Shown: piece by piece, positions 9,601-20,700 of the stretch
Layout: every line of letters starts with the position of its first letter
Position numbering within the stretch: the first letter of the stretch is position 1
NCBI GenBank assembly: GCA_947579605.1
Contig: OX388310.1
Coordinates: 2,418,001 to 2,482,000, forward strand
Reading direction: 5' to 3'
Source of the DNA: Athripsodes cinereus
Lineage: Eukaryota > Arthropoda > Insecta > Trichoptera > Leptoceridae
Length of the DNA stretch: 64,000 bases
Notes under the pieces: model-generated
Told to the model about the DNA's origin: nothing
Database searches by the model: none
The model's input: only the letters and a program-made list of their open reading frames with translations
Made by a program: the position numbers and the translations under genes

Positions 9601-10552
9601 AAATAATTTAATAAGTTTATAAAGTGAGTGAGCCGCATCAATGCTCCTAAACAAGAATCCGCAGCTCGCCACTGCAAACAGATTGAGTCCTTATTATTAT
9701 CGTCGTCATAATAATGTAGAAAGCAGCAAACGAGTAAAGACACAACCATTGATGTGTGAAATTCGATTATATTCATCAGACTCTAGCAGATAGCTACAAC
9801 ATTACCATATGTATATGATAGAAAGATGTACTAGGTAAAGTATTATTTATATGCAAATCTAGGAGATTATTATTTAAACTAACGGTGATATTGCCATCAT
9901 TATTATTATTATTATTATTATTGTCACTAGCTACAAGCACGGCTACGTTCAGGGAAAATCAAATTGACAAACTCTTACAAATATTAAAAAATTAAAATGT
10001 TTTTTTTCTACATGTCAATCGGGTGCCTGAAACAAGATTAATTTTACTTACTAAGAAGTGTAATTGAATAAAATGATTTTGTTCGTTTCTGGATATGAGT
10101 TGATTAGATTGATACATATAGAGTGGTTTTTATTATTTCCTTAATTATTTTCAAAATATTAAATAGTTCCCTAGTAACTCTATCAATTTACGAACCGGCA
10201 TGTGAAAGTTTCCACTATCATCGTCTGGCAAATGTCAAGTTTACTTTGCAAAAGAAAATCTTATTTTTTTATAACTATCCATAAAACATAATAATTTTAT
10301 CAATAAATAAGAATTGTATGGGCATTATCAGGACTGTTTCCAGGAAGGGGAAGCAACATGTGGACCTTTTTTGTCTCAGTTATCACGATTTTATTAAAAT
10401 GGTATACACGCCAAGTTCTTACCCGCCCCGCTTCCCCTCGTCTAATTTTCCAATTTGGTATAGATATTTTTTTAATTTCTCCGGAATTTTCTATTTGTTC
10501 TCAACAATTCTAGATAGAATCCCTTTACCTCTCACACTGTCACAAGTTTTTC
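9601..10552. other. No gene seen
   Basis: AT-rich with (ATT)n near 9900-9920. A segment at 10080-10190 (ATGAGTTGATTAGATTGATA..AGAGTGG) resembles 32160-32270 and may be an old dispersed repeat. Confidence 0.4.
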
Positions 10553-10565
10553 ATACTTTAGCATT

Positions 10566-10973
10566 GAAGGAGACCCACCGACCACCCGGATAGCGCAGAA
10601 GTCTGGGGACTTCCATTTATCCGAAATCTACACTGCACAAAGTTTGTCCACACCGGAGGCGCCATAGTAGGCAGCCTGAAGGGCTGGCCGGCCAAAAACC
10701 TCCATGTGTGGAATCTTTTGACTACACTCCTTCGATATCCCTCTAGCCGAGAGAAGCAAATACATTCACAATATAAAACTAACAATACATTTACAAAGGC
10801 ATTCCCTAACCTAGAAAAACAAATCAATATTCAAATAAAATAGAAATAAAAACAAGAAATAAAAATTTAAGAAAACAAAGAGAAAATAAAAATGAGCAGA
10901 GAGCCGAGTTGAGGTGTCCGGAAACTTCTTTTGGTATTCATGCCAGTGAACCCGAGGGTCGCCGGTGCCGGAG
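10566..10973. mobile_element. Retroposon-like insertion with 13-bp target duplication
   Basis: ATACTTTAGCATT is present at 10553-10565 and again at 10974-10986, flanking about 408 bp. The insert is GC-richer than its surroundings at both ends (ACCACCCGGATAGCGCAG; CCGAGGGTCGCCGGTGCCGG) with an A-rich middle (10825-10895). On the reverse strand it reads HMEVFGRPALQAAYYGASGV, which I do not recognise. The duplication indicates a discrete insertion, probably a retroposon; its family is unknown. Confidence 0.55.
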
Positions 10974-10986
10974 ATACTTTAGCATT

Positions 10987-11512
10987 AAAAATTTGGCGTA
11001 GGTCCTTTCCTACTATCTTCATGATTCTAGGTGGGACAGTTGCTTTCCATAGCCTCCTCTATGGATACGCTCATGAAGCCTTGTACGAACACACATTAAC
11101 ATACATACAGACTCAAATAGTTACATATATTATATTACGATACTAATTATTTTCTCTTCCATCTTACAAACAATAATATGTATTATATATTTATACATAC
11201 AGGTATATTTAATATTATGCAGATTATATACTTTAAATAGCTATATTCTCCGTATTAGTACTCATTACAAAAAGGCTTTGCTGTTCCGTGTAATGCATTA
11301 TTCACACGCTTCGTAACCCTTGTGCAGGATGTAATGTCATATAAATAATGATCAGCATTAATTGATTTTATTACAAAGCTAATAATATATTATAGGTAAG
11401 TATCGAACGTGAAATCTAAAAATCTTTCTAGCACTCATATTTTTAATGCCGAAATTTGATATCTTCCACTTTTGATTGAGTTTAGGTTAGGTTCCAAGAT
11501 TCACAGGCATAT
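10987..11512. other. No gene seen
   Basis: 11000-11100 is moderately GC-rich (TTGGCGTAGGTCCTTTCC..GTGGGACAGTTGC) but gives no recognisable product. 11400-11510 shares a short block (GGTTAGGTTCCAAGATTCAC) with 26500-26530. Confidence 0.4.
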
Positions 11513-11850
11513 TTATTAATTTATTCTTTTTGCACTTTTTTTTTATTTATTTAAACAGTGAACGGCTATACAAGCCTTTAACATGAAAAGAAAATACAAT
11601 AAAACCAACAACAAACAGTGAAAAACATATAACAAAAGTATCTACCCATACAAACACATTAGCAATGCGTTCATAGCAAAATAATATTATCAAACAAGTA
11701 CCTAATAATGTAACTCAAGTAATAATAATAATAGGATAACAGTGTTAACAAAAAAATACAAAATTTAAAATACTAGGACGATATGCAGTGGCGAGATTGT
11801 CACTATCAAGTGATTTCTTCCATCTAACCACGAGGATTGTATCATATACC
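11513..11850 (-). repeat. LINE 3' tail (GCAGTGGCGAG family) split by another LINE tail
   Basis: TTAATTTATTCTTTTTGCAC at the left and GATATGCAGTGGCGAGATTG..TTCTTCCATCT at the right belong to the 4745-4912 family. Between about 11538 and 11725 sits a second T-rich-headed block (TTTATTTATTTAAACAGTGA..CCTTTAACATG) resembling 17334-17410, probably a second insertion. Confidence 0.55.
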
Positions 11851-12149
11851 TATAAGGATTGGGTTATTACAGTCAACATTTCGTGCTGATATCGAGTCCA
11901 GAAACCCCCCAAATTCTGTCCATGTTATTGAAAGTCCCGCTGGTAGCTCCTATTCCGATTGGCTATTCCAATCAGAGATCACCCTCTGGCGTTATTCAAT
12001 ATATTATAAAGAACACCCTATTCTTCTGTCGTTCAATAACTTTAATATCGACAACACAGTGAATAACTTTGGATGTTTTTTGAAGACTTTATGCTTTCAA
12101 ACTCGTAAAGTATTGAACAAATTCTTTACATTATATCTTTGAATAAAAT

Positions 12150-12297
12150 TACATCTTAGATTCGGCGATGAGGTTTGCCACCCATCCTGAATGTCATATT
12201 TTTTTTGTTGGCACGTAGGGGACAGCTTGCATTTATTTGACATGAAGCTGGTATATTGGCTGCCCCACTTGTGGGTTATGCCGTGATGTTATTGAAT
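12150..12297 (+). repeat. Abundant SINE, 3' half
   Basis: ACATCTTAGATTCGGCGATG, GCCACCCATCCTGAATGTC, GACAGCTTGCA and CTGCCCCACTTGTGGGTTAT then GCCGTGATG. Confidence 0.75.
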
Positions 12298-12646
12298 TAG
12301 TATATTTAAAAATAATATAAATAGAAATATGTTTGTTTTTTCATATAAAACAGGAGATATTTGCATCATGATTATTTGTGGAGCTTTTTTCTGTAAACAA
12401 GCTAAAAGTCCAACTACTAGGATCATTAGCTTTGATTATAGTTTTCAGGTCTGCTGATTACAGGATAAAATTATGCAGTTTGTTTCATCTATCTCACTCA
12501 CATTTATCTATCTAGCCCACTCTAACTGTAATTTATTTACTTTCTGTGAAAAAAAAATATTCATATAACCTGAAGATCGCCAAAGCAGAAGAATAATAAT
12601 TAATTAGCTAACTAAAAAAATACACAATGTTGGTTTATTTATTTAT
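12298..12646. other. No gene seen
   Basis: AT-rich; nothing recognisable. Confidence 0.4.
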
Positions 12647-12706
12647 TTTATACTACTATTACTATACCATCACGGCATATCCCACAAGTGGGGTGGCCAG
12701 CAGACC
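12647..12706 (-). repeat. Abundant SINE, 3' tail only
   Basis: TACTACTATTACTATACC, ATCACGGCATATCCCACAAG then TGGGGTGGCCAGCAGACCA. It stops abruptly within the tail, as expected for a short reverse-transcription product. Confidence 0.7.
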
Positions 12707-12825
12707 AACTTTTTATTTTATAATGCAATAATTTGCAAAAAATACGAAAAATTAAAACAAAGGCTTCGAGTTCGTTTACGAATAATTCCATTAAAATTCA
12801 GACCCAACTATTTATACCATCATAA

Positions 12826-12918
12826 AATCTCCAATCCTATAGGACGGAGACGTGTTGAGCACTTTGAATTAATGAGGAATTGTATGACAGAGACGGAAGC
12901 GAGAGATGTATTTTTTTA
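12826..12918 (+). repeat. LINE (RTE-like) 3' coding scrap
   Basis: AATCCTATAGGACGG..GTGTTGAGCACTTTGAATTA..TGAGGAATTGTATGACAGAG..GGAAGCGAGAGATGTAT. This matches the same segment of the copy at 61690-62010. Confidence 0.65.
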
Positions 12919-13755
12919 AGGGTTTTTTTATATCATCAGGTTTTGAAACTATTATTAAATTTCTGACTATTTTTTTTGAAACAATGTACTGAATAACAAT
13001 TGTCTTATATGTTCAATTATTTATTATCAGTAATTTTGACGTACCTAGTTTGTATTATTTTTTTATTTTTTATTATTGATTTATTTCTTAATTCTACGAT
13101 GTGTTAATGTGAAATTGTATATACCTATATTTTTTGATGTCTGTCTTATATTAAAACATATATTAAAAACTTGTGCCGTTGACAACTGTAAAACAAATAA
13201 ATAAAAAATAAAATTATAAAACTAGACACGATAAATATTTCTGCATTCTTAATTTGAAAAATGGAATTCTTTGTTTTTTAAAATTGTTACCTACCAAACT
13301 ATTCGTATAAAAAACCTTTGCTTTTATCAATCATTAAGATAAGATATATTTTCTATTCTGGGACGAGATTTAATGGATTTGGCGCGACTGTATATTTGTA
13401 TTTAATGTGTATATTATTATGAAATAAAAAAAAAGATAGTAGTAAATTATACGGAGAAGATCGATTATATTCTAAGATATCAATTATATTTGAAAATATG
13501 CATTCAAAATACAATATATTGTAAGGAATAATAAAGATTCTCAAAGTAATAATTCAGGGCTGCATTCAGAATGGAAGCGCATCATTTGCTCACCAACACT
13601 CGTTTCTTTCTTATCAATAGAATAATAATTCTCTTTACCCCGGAGCGTTGTAATTTTTTTTCTAGATTCTTCTTATTATTATCATTATTATAAAAACGTT
13701 TCTTTGATTAAATCTGCAAGCTTTATATCTACTATCATACTTTGTTATGATTATA
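12919..13755. other. No gene; probable LINE 3' UTR near 13030-13215
   Basis: A TG-rich stretch ends at TGACAACTGTAAAACAAATA AATAAAAAATAAA (about 13180-13215), the appearance of a plus-strand LINE 3' terminus. The rest is AT-rich with no recognised feature. Confidence 0.35.
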
Positions 13756-14290
13756 ATAATCTGTGCTGAAACGGATTCCGGATTTTGGATATCCGCCGAG
13801 ATTGTTCGCCAGACTCTCAGTTAGGTATCCGTCGACCGGATATTCAGCTACTATCACGACTTGTTTTGTAAATTGAATTTTGTTAAATATAGATTTCGTA
13901 TTTTACAACCAACAAAATGTGTAAACTCCGTTTAGAAAAAAAAACAACAATGGTGCTCCAATGCTAACGAATCGTCTTAGGCTGGTTTAAGTGAATTTTA
14001 CACGTGATACGTTCATTAACCCGACCGCTTCTACCAGAGCGAGAAAAGGCGACTGTTGAATAATATTCTTAAATGATTTTTTTATAAATAAGCGATTGGA
14101 AATATTTTGAACGTTATCACAATATTAATCAATTAATTCCATCTTCATAATACAAGATATAATTTAGTTGAGTGTGATCGGAGGAAACTTAAAATCAAAA
14201 AACTCTTTAAAAAAATTGTTCATATTTAGCTAGTCTTTAGTTATATGTGTCTATAGTAAACAGTATCCGGTCGGATAGTAAAACTTAGTT
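13756..14290. repeat. GGATATCCG-rich element (hAT-like remnant)
   Basis: The left end contains ACGGATTCCGGATTTTGGAT ATCCGCC, and the right end CAGTATCCGGTCGGATAGTA. The same motifs bound the elements at 35603-36596 and 39760-40738. No transposase reading frame remains. The family assignment is tentative. Confidence 0.4.
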
Positions 14291-14744
14291 GGATGATAAG
14301 AAAATTATAACTACTACTAAATAGTAGGTAGGTACATTGTGCCGGTAATATAAGTCTTCTTTAAAAATATGATCACCCCAAGGCAATGCTTTTGCTGCAT
14401 TCACTCTGAACACGTCCCTATAGAATAAATCAGAATATAATAATATATGCATTATTACAACATAAAGATTAATTCACTGGGTCTTTTCTTCATTTACTTT
14501 ACAAATATAAAAATTATTCGCCATTTAGTTTCTTAAGACTTATTTGCAAGAATCAAAGAGTGGTAATGAAGAGTTTGAATTCTTTTTTACTTATTTAATA
14601 CATAAATATTTTCTACAAGTTTATCAACCGACGGTTCTTAGTGATAAATTGAAATGAAACAAAATATTTAGTAATTCCACTGGTGACTTTATTATTACAT
14701 AAGCTTTTTATTTAATTATTTCTTTAGATTTGCTTTATGTTGAG
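14291..14744. other. No gene seen
   Basis: AT-rich; nothing recognisable. Confidence 0.4.
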
Positions 14745-14885
14745 CTTTCGAAATGCTTTCTCATGCATGCTCTCCTATTCATTGCTGTCGACCTGCGCCC
14801 GTCCTATAGGATCTAATTTACGTAATCTTACCATTCAATTCTTGGACGGCCACATCTCCGAACACCATTCCTTTCAGTTGAATTT
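14745..14885 (-). repeat. LINE (RTE-like) 3' coding scrap
   Basis: TTCTCATGCATGCTCTCCTA, CCGTCCTATAGGATCTAATT and GGACGGCCACATCTCCGA parallel the copy at 66-536 on the same strand. Too decayed for a reading frame. Confidence 0.65.
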
Positions 14886-14959
14886 ATTTATTTGTTTATT
14901 CGTGCTTTATTACATGCGTCATCATGCAGTGGTGAAGGAACATTCTACAACCACATAAT

Positions 14960-15085
14960 AAGTGGCCATTCAGAAGCAAATTGAAAACTGCATTCTTCAG
15001 CGGCGCTCTTAGAGAAATTGTTTAAGGACAAGGGACTGTTAAACGGCGTCAAAACAAAATAACCCAGAATCATTATCATGGGAAA
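14960..15085 (+). repeat. Jockey/CR1-like LINE C-terminal scrap
   Basis: The translation reads FRSKLKTAFFSGALREIV followed by a stop, and then ACAAGGGACTGTTAAACGGC GTCAAAA. The same ending, FRSKLKTELFIGALETV, occurs at 42640-42900, so these are two copies of one LINE 3' end. The FRSKLK block is typical of the extreme C-terminus of Jockey/CR1 reverse transcriptases. Confidence 0.7.
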
Positions 15086-15664
15086 AAAATTATTTAGATA
15101 TTGTGCAACATTGTTATCGAATTACATGATCATGCATAATATGAAACGACGTTTTCTAGCACGGAGAAAATGTTTCATCTATAACTGACTAAATAAAGAT
15201 TAGAATCATTTCGAAATCATCTAAAACATCTTAAAAATAATATTTATATTTTAATGTCCGATATTTTTTAAGATTATTATTTTTATTAATCCTGACTCAT
15301 TATAAATCTAAACGAAATTATTTTTTAGGAATTAAAAAAATGGTGTAAAGGAAAAACATTTAAAATTACAAAGGGGGTAAAAATAACTTTTGGGAATGAA
15401 AACGAGTTATAAAATTAACCCGAATCTTTCTTCGATCATCTTTTGATGTCAATGTCAGAATTTACTGCAGTATATTTCTTCAAAATACTATAAAATACAT
15501 GTTTAATACAATTCCGTTGTTTTATTGAAAATATTGATTGTGTAAATAGTTTATAAAATTTTATTTCGATATATGTAATCTAAAGCGTGTGGTACAACAT
15601 TTATATAAAAAATATTTATTATAGATAAGGCTTTGGCCGTGAACAGAATAAAATTAACATGTAA
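15086..15664. other. No gene seen
   Basis: AT-rich; nothing recognisable. Confidence 0.4.
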
Positions 15665-15800
15665 AATTGAACGATGAGGCTTGCCACCCATTCTGAATAT
15701 GTAAAATGCTTTTCGCTCGTAGAGTTCATAAACAAGTATGTTATCTGTAGTTAGGCTGATGGCTACCCCACTTGTGGGTTATACCGTGATGGCAAAATAA
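15665..15800 (+). repeat. Abundant SINE, 3' half
   Basis: AACGATGAGGCTTGCCACCC ATTCTGAATATG, then GGCTACCCCACTTGTGGGTT ATACCGTGATGG. Confidence 0.75.
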
Positions 15801-16200
15801 TAAAAAATAAATAAAATATAAAACATATGTAAATTTGTTGTTAATCACAATATGTTTTTCACTTTAATAAAATATATGTAATATTGCTATTTTTTTCGGA
15901 CTTTGATGTTTTTCAAATATGACAAGACACGAATTTTGATTACAGGATATATCCAAGTTCATTAATGAATCAGCGATTCTCAAATTTATTTTTGATACCC
16001 CCTACTTTAATGCTAAAACCTGATGATCTCTATGTTCATAACTCGTGGAAATGTTGAAATAACTTTATTTGTCGGATATTTCAGGAGTCCAAGGCCTCCT
16101 ATTGATCCATTTAGGTGACAGTTTATTTATATTTCACAACTCGTGGCAGATAAAATATGGAATTCTTCTACTTCGTTGTCCTTTGTCCACTCTCGCGTCC
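15801..16200. other. No gene seen
   Basis: Nothing recognisable; the sequence becomes less AT-rich towards 16200. Confidence 0.35.
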
Positions 16201-16208
16201 ACTATTAA

Positions 16209-16455
16209 TGATATTACCCTTCCAACACGCCATAGTCCGTATCGTTACTTCCACCACTATTGAGCGAGGTGTAAACATCATCTATTCGTTCAAGTTCATC
16301 TATTCGGCTTTTGCTTTCTACGCTGAAATGATGACCAACTTTTTGCTGGAGAAGAGTCAAATTGCTACTGCTGGAAGGTGCAATGTGATTCCCACTTATT
16401 GTAATGTCTGGTGATACAAAATTCATATGATCAGAATGACCTAGGATGGCTAATT
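16209..16455 (-). other. Possible internal exon of an unknown gene
   Basis: The reverse strand is open from about 16455 to 16215 and reads LAILGHSDHMNFVSPDITIS, then GNHIAPSSSSNLTLLQQKVG and further polar residues ending DTDYGVLEG. The composition is unlike the AT-rich noise around it. The upstream edge has an AG (TGTAATTAG|CC) and the downstream edge a GT (GTTGGAAGG|GTAATATC) in positions that could serve as splice sites, though the polypyrimidine tract is weak. I do not recognise the protein. It could equally be a transposon remnant or chance. Confidence 0.25.
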
Positions 16456-16624
16456 ACAAGGCGGAATATATGTCGCTGCATAGTGGAGTTACACGAAAAT
16501 CCAGACCCGAAAATAAGAACTAATTTTCAATAATCGTCTCTTTAAACGTGTCCTAAAATCTATTGTTATAGGTGAAGATAAAATTGTATTAAAAAAAAAT
16601 TTTGAATTTTTCGTAAAATCCCTG

Positions 16625-16848
16625 ATAAAAAATAGGTCTCCGGCTCTTTTTTGCCTGTTTTAGAGTGTCCTGTAAAAGACAAGTATTCGTAAAACATCAC
16701 GTTATAGTGAATTAATATTTTAAGTTCAGTACGCCAACAATTTTTAATGTCTTAACCAATAAAAATTGGTACGGAGTGGACAACTTGCACGTGTATTACA
16801 TGCGATTGGTCCACTGGCTACCTCATCTGTGGAAGGTTCCGTCATGTA
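16625..16848 (+). repeat. Abundant SINE, diverged
   Basis: AGGTCTCCGGCTCTTTTTTG, TAGAGTGTCCTGTAAAAGAC, TGGACAACTTGCACGTGTAT and GGCTACCTCATCTGTGGAAG then GTTCCGTCATG. All family landmarks are in order. Confidence 0.7.
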
Positions 16849-17244
16849 AAAAAAAAAATTAAAAATTTTGGACGATATAGATGGCGCCCAACATTGAGAA
16901 CAACTGTTAGTGGTCCTGTTACTTCGTTGGTAAGAATTAATTTGATTTGATGGCAACACAAGAACTCTTTGAAGTCTTTCTAATTGACCTGACTGACTTT
17001 ATATTCACAATCTTTTGAATGAAAAAAAAATACAAATTAGCATTTAGTTAAGAATAATAATAAAAATTCTAAGAATTAGTTAGCCTTTGATTTTATTCTG
17101 TTTTTTTACCCTGAATTTTCCTTTTGAGAATATTTTAAGACAAACGATTATGATATTAATCCAATCTGATATAATATAGGTATAATTATAAACATATAGT
17201 TTTATAATTCGTATTGGTTCTGTGAAAGGATATTCGACATTTTT
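16849..17244. other. No gene seen
   Basis: A short GC-richer patch (16870-16960) gives a reverse frame with no recognisable domain. Confidence 0.35.
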
Positions 17245-17410
17245 TTTCACTTCTCGGGTTGGCTGGAAGAAATAGCATATGCGATAAGCCCGTCTCTTTT
17301 CATTTATATTATAAAGAAAATGTGTGTCAACCATTTTATTTATTTATTTAATTCAATATACGGCGTTAGCCCTTAACATGTATAACATATAAAACAGACA
17401 TAAAAAGTAC
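17245..17410 (+). repeat. LINE 3'-UTR block followed by an opposed LINE tail
   Basis: CTCGGGTTGGCTGGAAGAAA..GCATATGCGATAAGCCCGTC is the sense version of the GGTTAGTTGGAAGA..GCGATAAACT block found inverted at 3089-3228. From 17334 a T-rich head (TTTATTTATTTATTTAATTC) followed by GGCGTTAGCCCTTAACATG marks a reverse-strand LINE tail like that nested at 11538-11725. The long reverse frame here comes from the UTR block and is not a gene. Confidence 0.45.
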
Positions 17411-18104
17411 ATAAAAGTATGACTTTTATTAGCTGCCAATAAAGATTTATAATATTTTTTATTAATCAACAAAAATAAACTTCAACATTGTACAGTGTCC
17501 TTGAGGTGATAAATTCCTCAGCAATCAATTGTGTATCTATACGCACTTCAACCTATTTATTCAATAAAAAAAAAATAACAATAAATGACGACTAATAAAA
17601 TAACAATTAATGCATTAAATAACGACTGCCAGCATCGTAATGTAAAAGGCTGTTGTGTAATGTGAATTAAATAAATATGCCTTCAAAAAGAAAATTACGG
17701 GAATCAGAAAGCAATGTTTGTAAGTCTATTTGGATCAAATTCGACATAGGGATGTTTCGCTCCAAAATGCAGATATGTGTGTACTGTATAGTATGCTTCC
17801 CGCGTCTCTTCGTTCATATTGAAACACTCCCCCATATTCCCCACCCTCTGTGGAATTTTATTTTTTCATAACCCCATTTATAGATAATTTCCCATTTCCC
17901 ACCTAATATTTTCCCATAATGGCTGATGTACGTACATACATACAGCAGGTAACCCCATCCAATAATAATAATAATAATATATTATATTCGTGGCTACCCA
18001 CCCTCATTTAACGCGTACATAATCTTCAAACACTATTTATAATATTAAAGATGCGTGATATGTTTGTATGTTTGTGTTTGAAAAAATCTTTGAATAAATA
18101 TACT
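17411..18104. other. No firm gene; one weak first-exon-like ATG
   Basis: At 17677 ATGCCTTCAAAAAGAAAATT encodes MPSKRKLRESESNV before a good splice-donor match (TTT|GTAAGT at about 17719). This could be a short first exon, but no downstream exon can be recognised. Pyrimidine-rich sequence follows at 17790-17880. Otherwise AT-rich. Confidence 0.2.
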
Positions 18105-18790
18105 TGTAGTCCTCCGTGAAGTCCCTGGTTAGAATTGGTCTCCTACTTTTTTTCTGTAAGTTTTCCAATGCCCAGTGAAAGACAGATGTTCTTACTAGAC
18201 TAGTGATGTGAGAAGAGAAATTTCTCGAGGACGAGAAATTTCTCCTCTGATGGAAGAGAAATTTCTCTCCATAATTTTTCTTAGTGGTATTGTGACCTTT
18301 CGTCCATTACACTTCGCAGCCAACCTGATTGATCCAAAAATTTGTGGGGCTGATTAAGGCCCAAATCAGAGGTTTTTAACACTTTTTTCCATGTACGTAC
18401 CTGCAATTTTTTTTTACTTAAATATGGGTATGTGGGGTGTCAAACATCAAGATTTTTTATCAGTTATAATTTTTTTCTATGTAGGTACCTAACATTATTT
18501 TGTTTCCATAATTAATTGTAGCTATATTGGTGATAAATTGTCTCAACATTTGTACATTGATTGATTGAATAAAGTATTTATTATTATTATACTGTTAAAT
18601 AAAAAAATTTAATAAATCTCCGAACATTCTCTACTTTGAGAAATTTATCGAGAAATTTCTCGGTAAATTTCTCAAAAAATTATTTCTTGAGAATTCCACA
18701 ACACTACACTAGACACAAAACCTCACGTATTATGACCATTTACATCTAAATTTCAGCAATGAGGCATGCCACCAAGTTTTACAAGTCTTG
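18105..18790 (+). repeat. Abundant SINE split by an hAT-type MITE
   Basis: The head GTCCCTGGTTAGAATTGGTC..AGACAGATGTTC (18120-18192) and the mid-body ACCTCACGTATTATGACCAT..TTCAGCAATGAGGCATGCCA (18720-18775) form one SINE interrupted at 18201-18706. The 3' tail is degraded. Confidence 0.75.
18201..18706. mobile_element. hAT-type MITE, 506 bp, with 8-bp target duplication
   Basis: The ends are TAGTGATGTGAGAAG and the inverted CTTGAGAATTCCACAACACTA, so the terminal repeat is TAGTGnTGTG. The flanks are TACTAGAC (18193-18200) and CACTAGAC (18707-18714), an 8-bp duplication with one mismatch. TAGTG-type ends plus an 8-bp duplication are characteristic of hAT transposons. Clusters of AGAAATTTCTC palindromes lie just inside both ends and could be transposase-binding repeats. 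There is no coding capacity. A second copy starts at 51958. Confidence 0.85.
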
Positions 18791-18926
18791 TAGCCAATGA
18801 TCGGTATGTATATAAAATCATCTTTGTGCCAAGAAAATAAGATACATGCTTGTACCTCATCGCTGAAATATTTAATTTTTATACGTGATCTGATTTTTAC
18901 ACAGTCTGTAGAGACCCTGGGAGGCT

Positions 18927-19070
18927 TAATCTTGTCTTGATCTAAATCATACGACGCGCGAAGAGACTATGGTCAAAAATACCGCGCTATCGCTACCGCG
19001 AGATTGATATGCACGTATTTTTGACTAAAGTCACTTCGCGCGTCGTATCATCAAGATCAAGACAAGATTA
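18927..19070. mobile_element. Foldback MITE with 58-bp inverted arms
   Basis: TAATCTTGTCTTGATC..ATACGACGCGCGAAG..GTCAAAAATAC at the left mirrors GTATTTTTGAC..CTTCGCGCGTCGTAT..CAAGACAAGATTA at the right, with only a short GC-rich loop (CGCGCTATCGCTACCGCG). TA flanks both ends. A left-arm copy lies at 52411-52475. Confidence 0.85.
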
Positions 19071-19083
19071 TTATCGTATTTAG

Positions 19084-19271
19084 ATTTTTTTTTTTTTAAA
19101 GATATACTTATCTGGGTTTTTGTTATAAACCCAAATACAACCTTATACACCTTTCACAGTAAGCTACTAAAAGCTTGTGTCGTGAAAGGGGAGTTTGCCG
19201 GCACCTGGTATCGAACCACGGACCCCTTGTTCACGAGGCCGAGACTCTACCTCCAGGCTACCGACGAACTC
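19084..19271 (-). repeat. tRNA-like SINE (second family)
   Basis: Same family as 46109-46292 in reverse: GAGTTCGTCGG head, TAGCCTGGAGGTAGAGTC (A box), GGTTCGA (B box; here GGTTCGATACC), a body with AAGCTTTTAGTAGCTTACTG, and a T-rich end in plus-strand reading (A-rich tail in sense). Confidence 0.85.
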
Positions 19272-19928
19272 AGATTGTGTCAATATGACTAACCCTGCAT
19301 ATGTCAACAGAACAATTACCTACTCAATCTTCCTAATGACTTCAATCTAGAATCTAATATTTTTGACAAGAACTTTCTATGTAATCAAAGTTCAGGTTAT
19401 AAATATTTTTTATAAGGTTAAACCAGTAACTCACTATTCAAGATAAAGGTTATAACTTATAATCACATTAAAAAAAATATCAATTCGTTAATTTTTTTTC
19501 ATTTTCTATCATTTTCATAGATGTAGCAAAAAATGCAATGTATAATTTTCAGGAAATTGCCATCCGATTTAGTTTTAATTAGGCTTTTTCAGTTTGACGC
19601 TAAACTACCGTGAAAATCTGAACATGTAGGTACATGTGAAGTGTTTTTACTTCTTTCATTTCCTGATTAACAAAACGGGAACCATTTATTATTACAGACA
19701 ACCAACTATTTTGAATATGTTTTTTTTACATCAGTGTTTATGATGCCACTATTATTTTTCTTTTTGAATTTACAAGACCAATGGACGTTTTAACGAAAAT
19801 TTCAACAAGGGGGCGGTAAGCGAAAGTTTTTTCTCAAAATACAACTGAATTAGAATGATAGGTTTTTGATAACTGTTGTGCATGTTTGTGGAACAGCTGA
19901 GTTTTGAACGACCTTTTTCTATTTTTGT
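19272..19928. other. No gene seen
   Basis: AT-rich; nothing recognisable. Confidence 0.4.
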
Positions 19929-19929
19929 A

Positions 19930-20366
19930 AACCATATTTGAGTAGATACTTATCATACACCAATATGTCCATCATAAGTAAAAATGAGATAATGGACATT
20001 TTTTGTTTTTGTGAAATGTAGTATGGACATATTGGATTTAGAAGTATCTACATCGACGGACATATCTTAATTTTTTTGCTAGCTTTTTATTTTACTTATT
20101 TTCCTTGCTTTGTCAGGATCAACAATTTTAACAATTGTATCCATTTTAACTGCTATAAGATTTTTTTTTTAAATGTCAGAACAACACAGCACACGCGACA
20201 TTTGAATTTGATTTTTTAGACAGTATTTTCCTAATAAATCTGTGGACAAACGTGAGTAAGATCAAAACTAAACCAAAGTAAAAACGATTCTCTATGCGCC
20301 CATATAATAAAGTGAAATTTTGTACCTGGTGGACATACCGGAGATTGATAAGTATCTACTCATTTA
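19930..20366. repeat. Probable TIR element with internal repeated end motif
   Basis: The left GAGTAGATACTTATCA..TATGTCCA motif is repeated inverted at the right end (TGGACATACCGGAGATTGAT AAGTATCTACTC, about 20330-20362). A third inverted copy lies inside at 20020-20056 (TGGACATATTGG..AGTATCTAC). No target duplication or reading frame was identified. Confidence 0.5.
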
Positions 20367-20447
20367 TAGTTGTTATCTGTTATGTGCTTTTACCAATAAA
20401 TAAAATGAAATAAAAATAAAAACTAAAAACAACATTTTATAATATAC

Positions 20448-20700
20448 CTACTCTTTCCTGTTAATTTTTGAATTTTCTGTAAAAGGTAAGTATTCTCAAT
20501 TCAGTCTCTCGCTCTTTCCTGTTAGTTTTCGAGTGTCCAGTAAAAAGCATGTATTCGCAAAACACGACACTTCAGCTTAGGTTTACCACCCATACTGAAT
20601 GTTTTTACTTTATTTGGCACAAAGAGAGTATCATGCACATTTGCTACGTGCAGTTGGTTTACTGGCTACCCCATGTGTGGGAAATGCCATGATGGTAATA
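20448..20700 (+). repeat. Abundant SINE with partially duplicated head
   Basis: The segment CTCTTTCCTGTTAnTTTTnGA occurs twice (20450-20475 and 20512-20532) before the rest of a complete SINE ending CTACCCCATGTGTGGGAAAT then GCCATGATGG. Confidence 0.7.

Noticed and set aside
17080..17334. Reverse frame of 84 codons that looked partly protein-like
   Set aside because: Its best part coincides with a LINE 3'-UTR block repeated elsewhere in the window.
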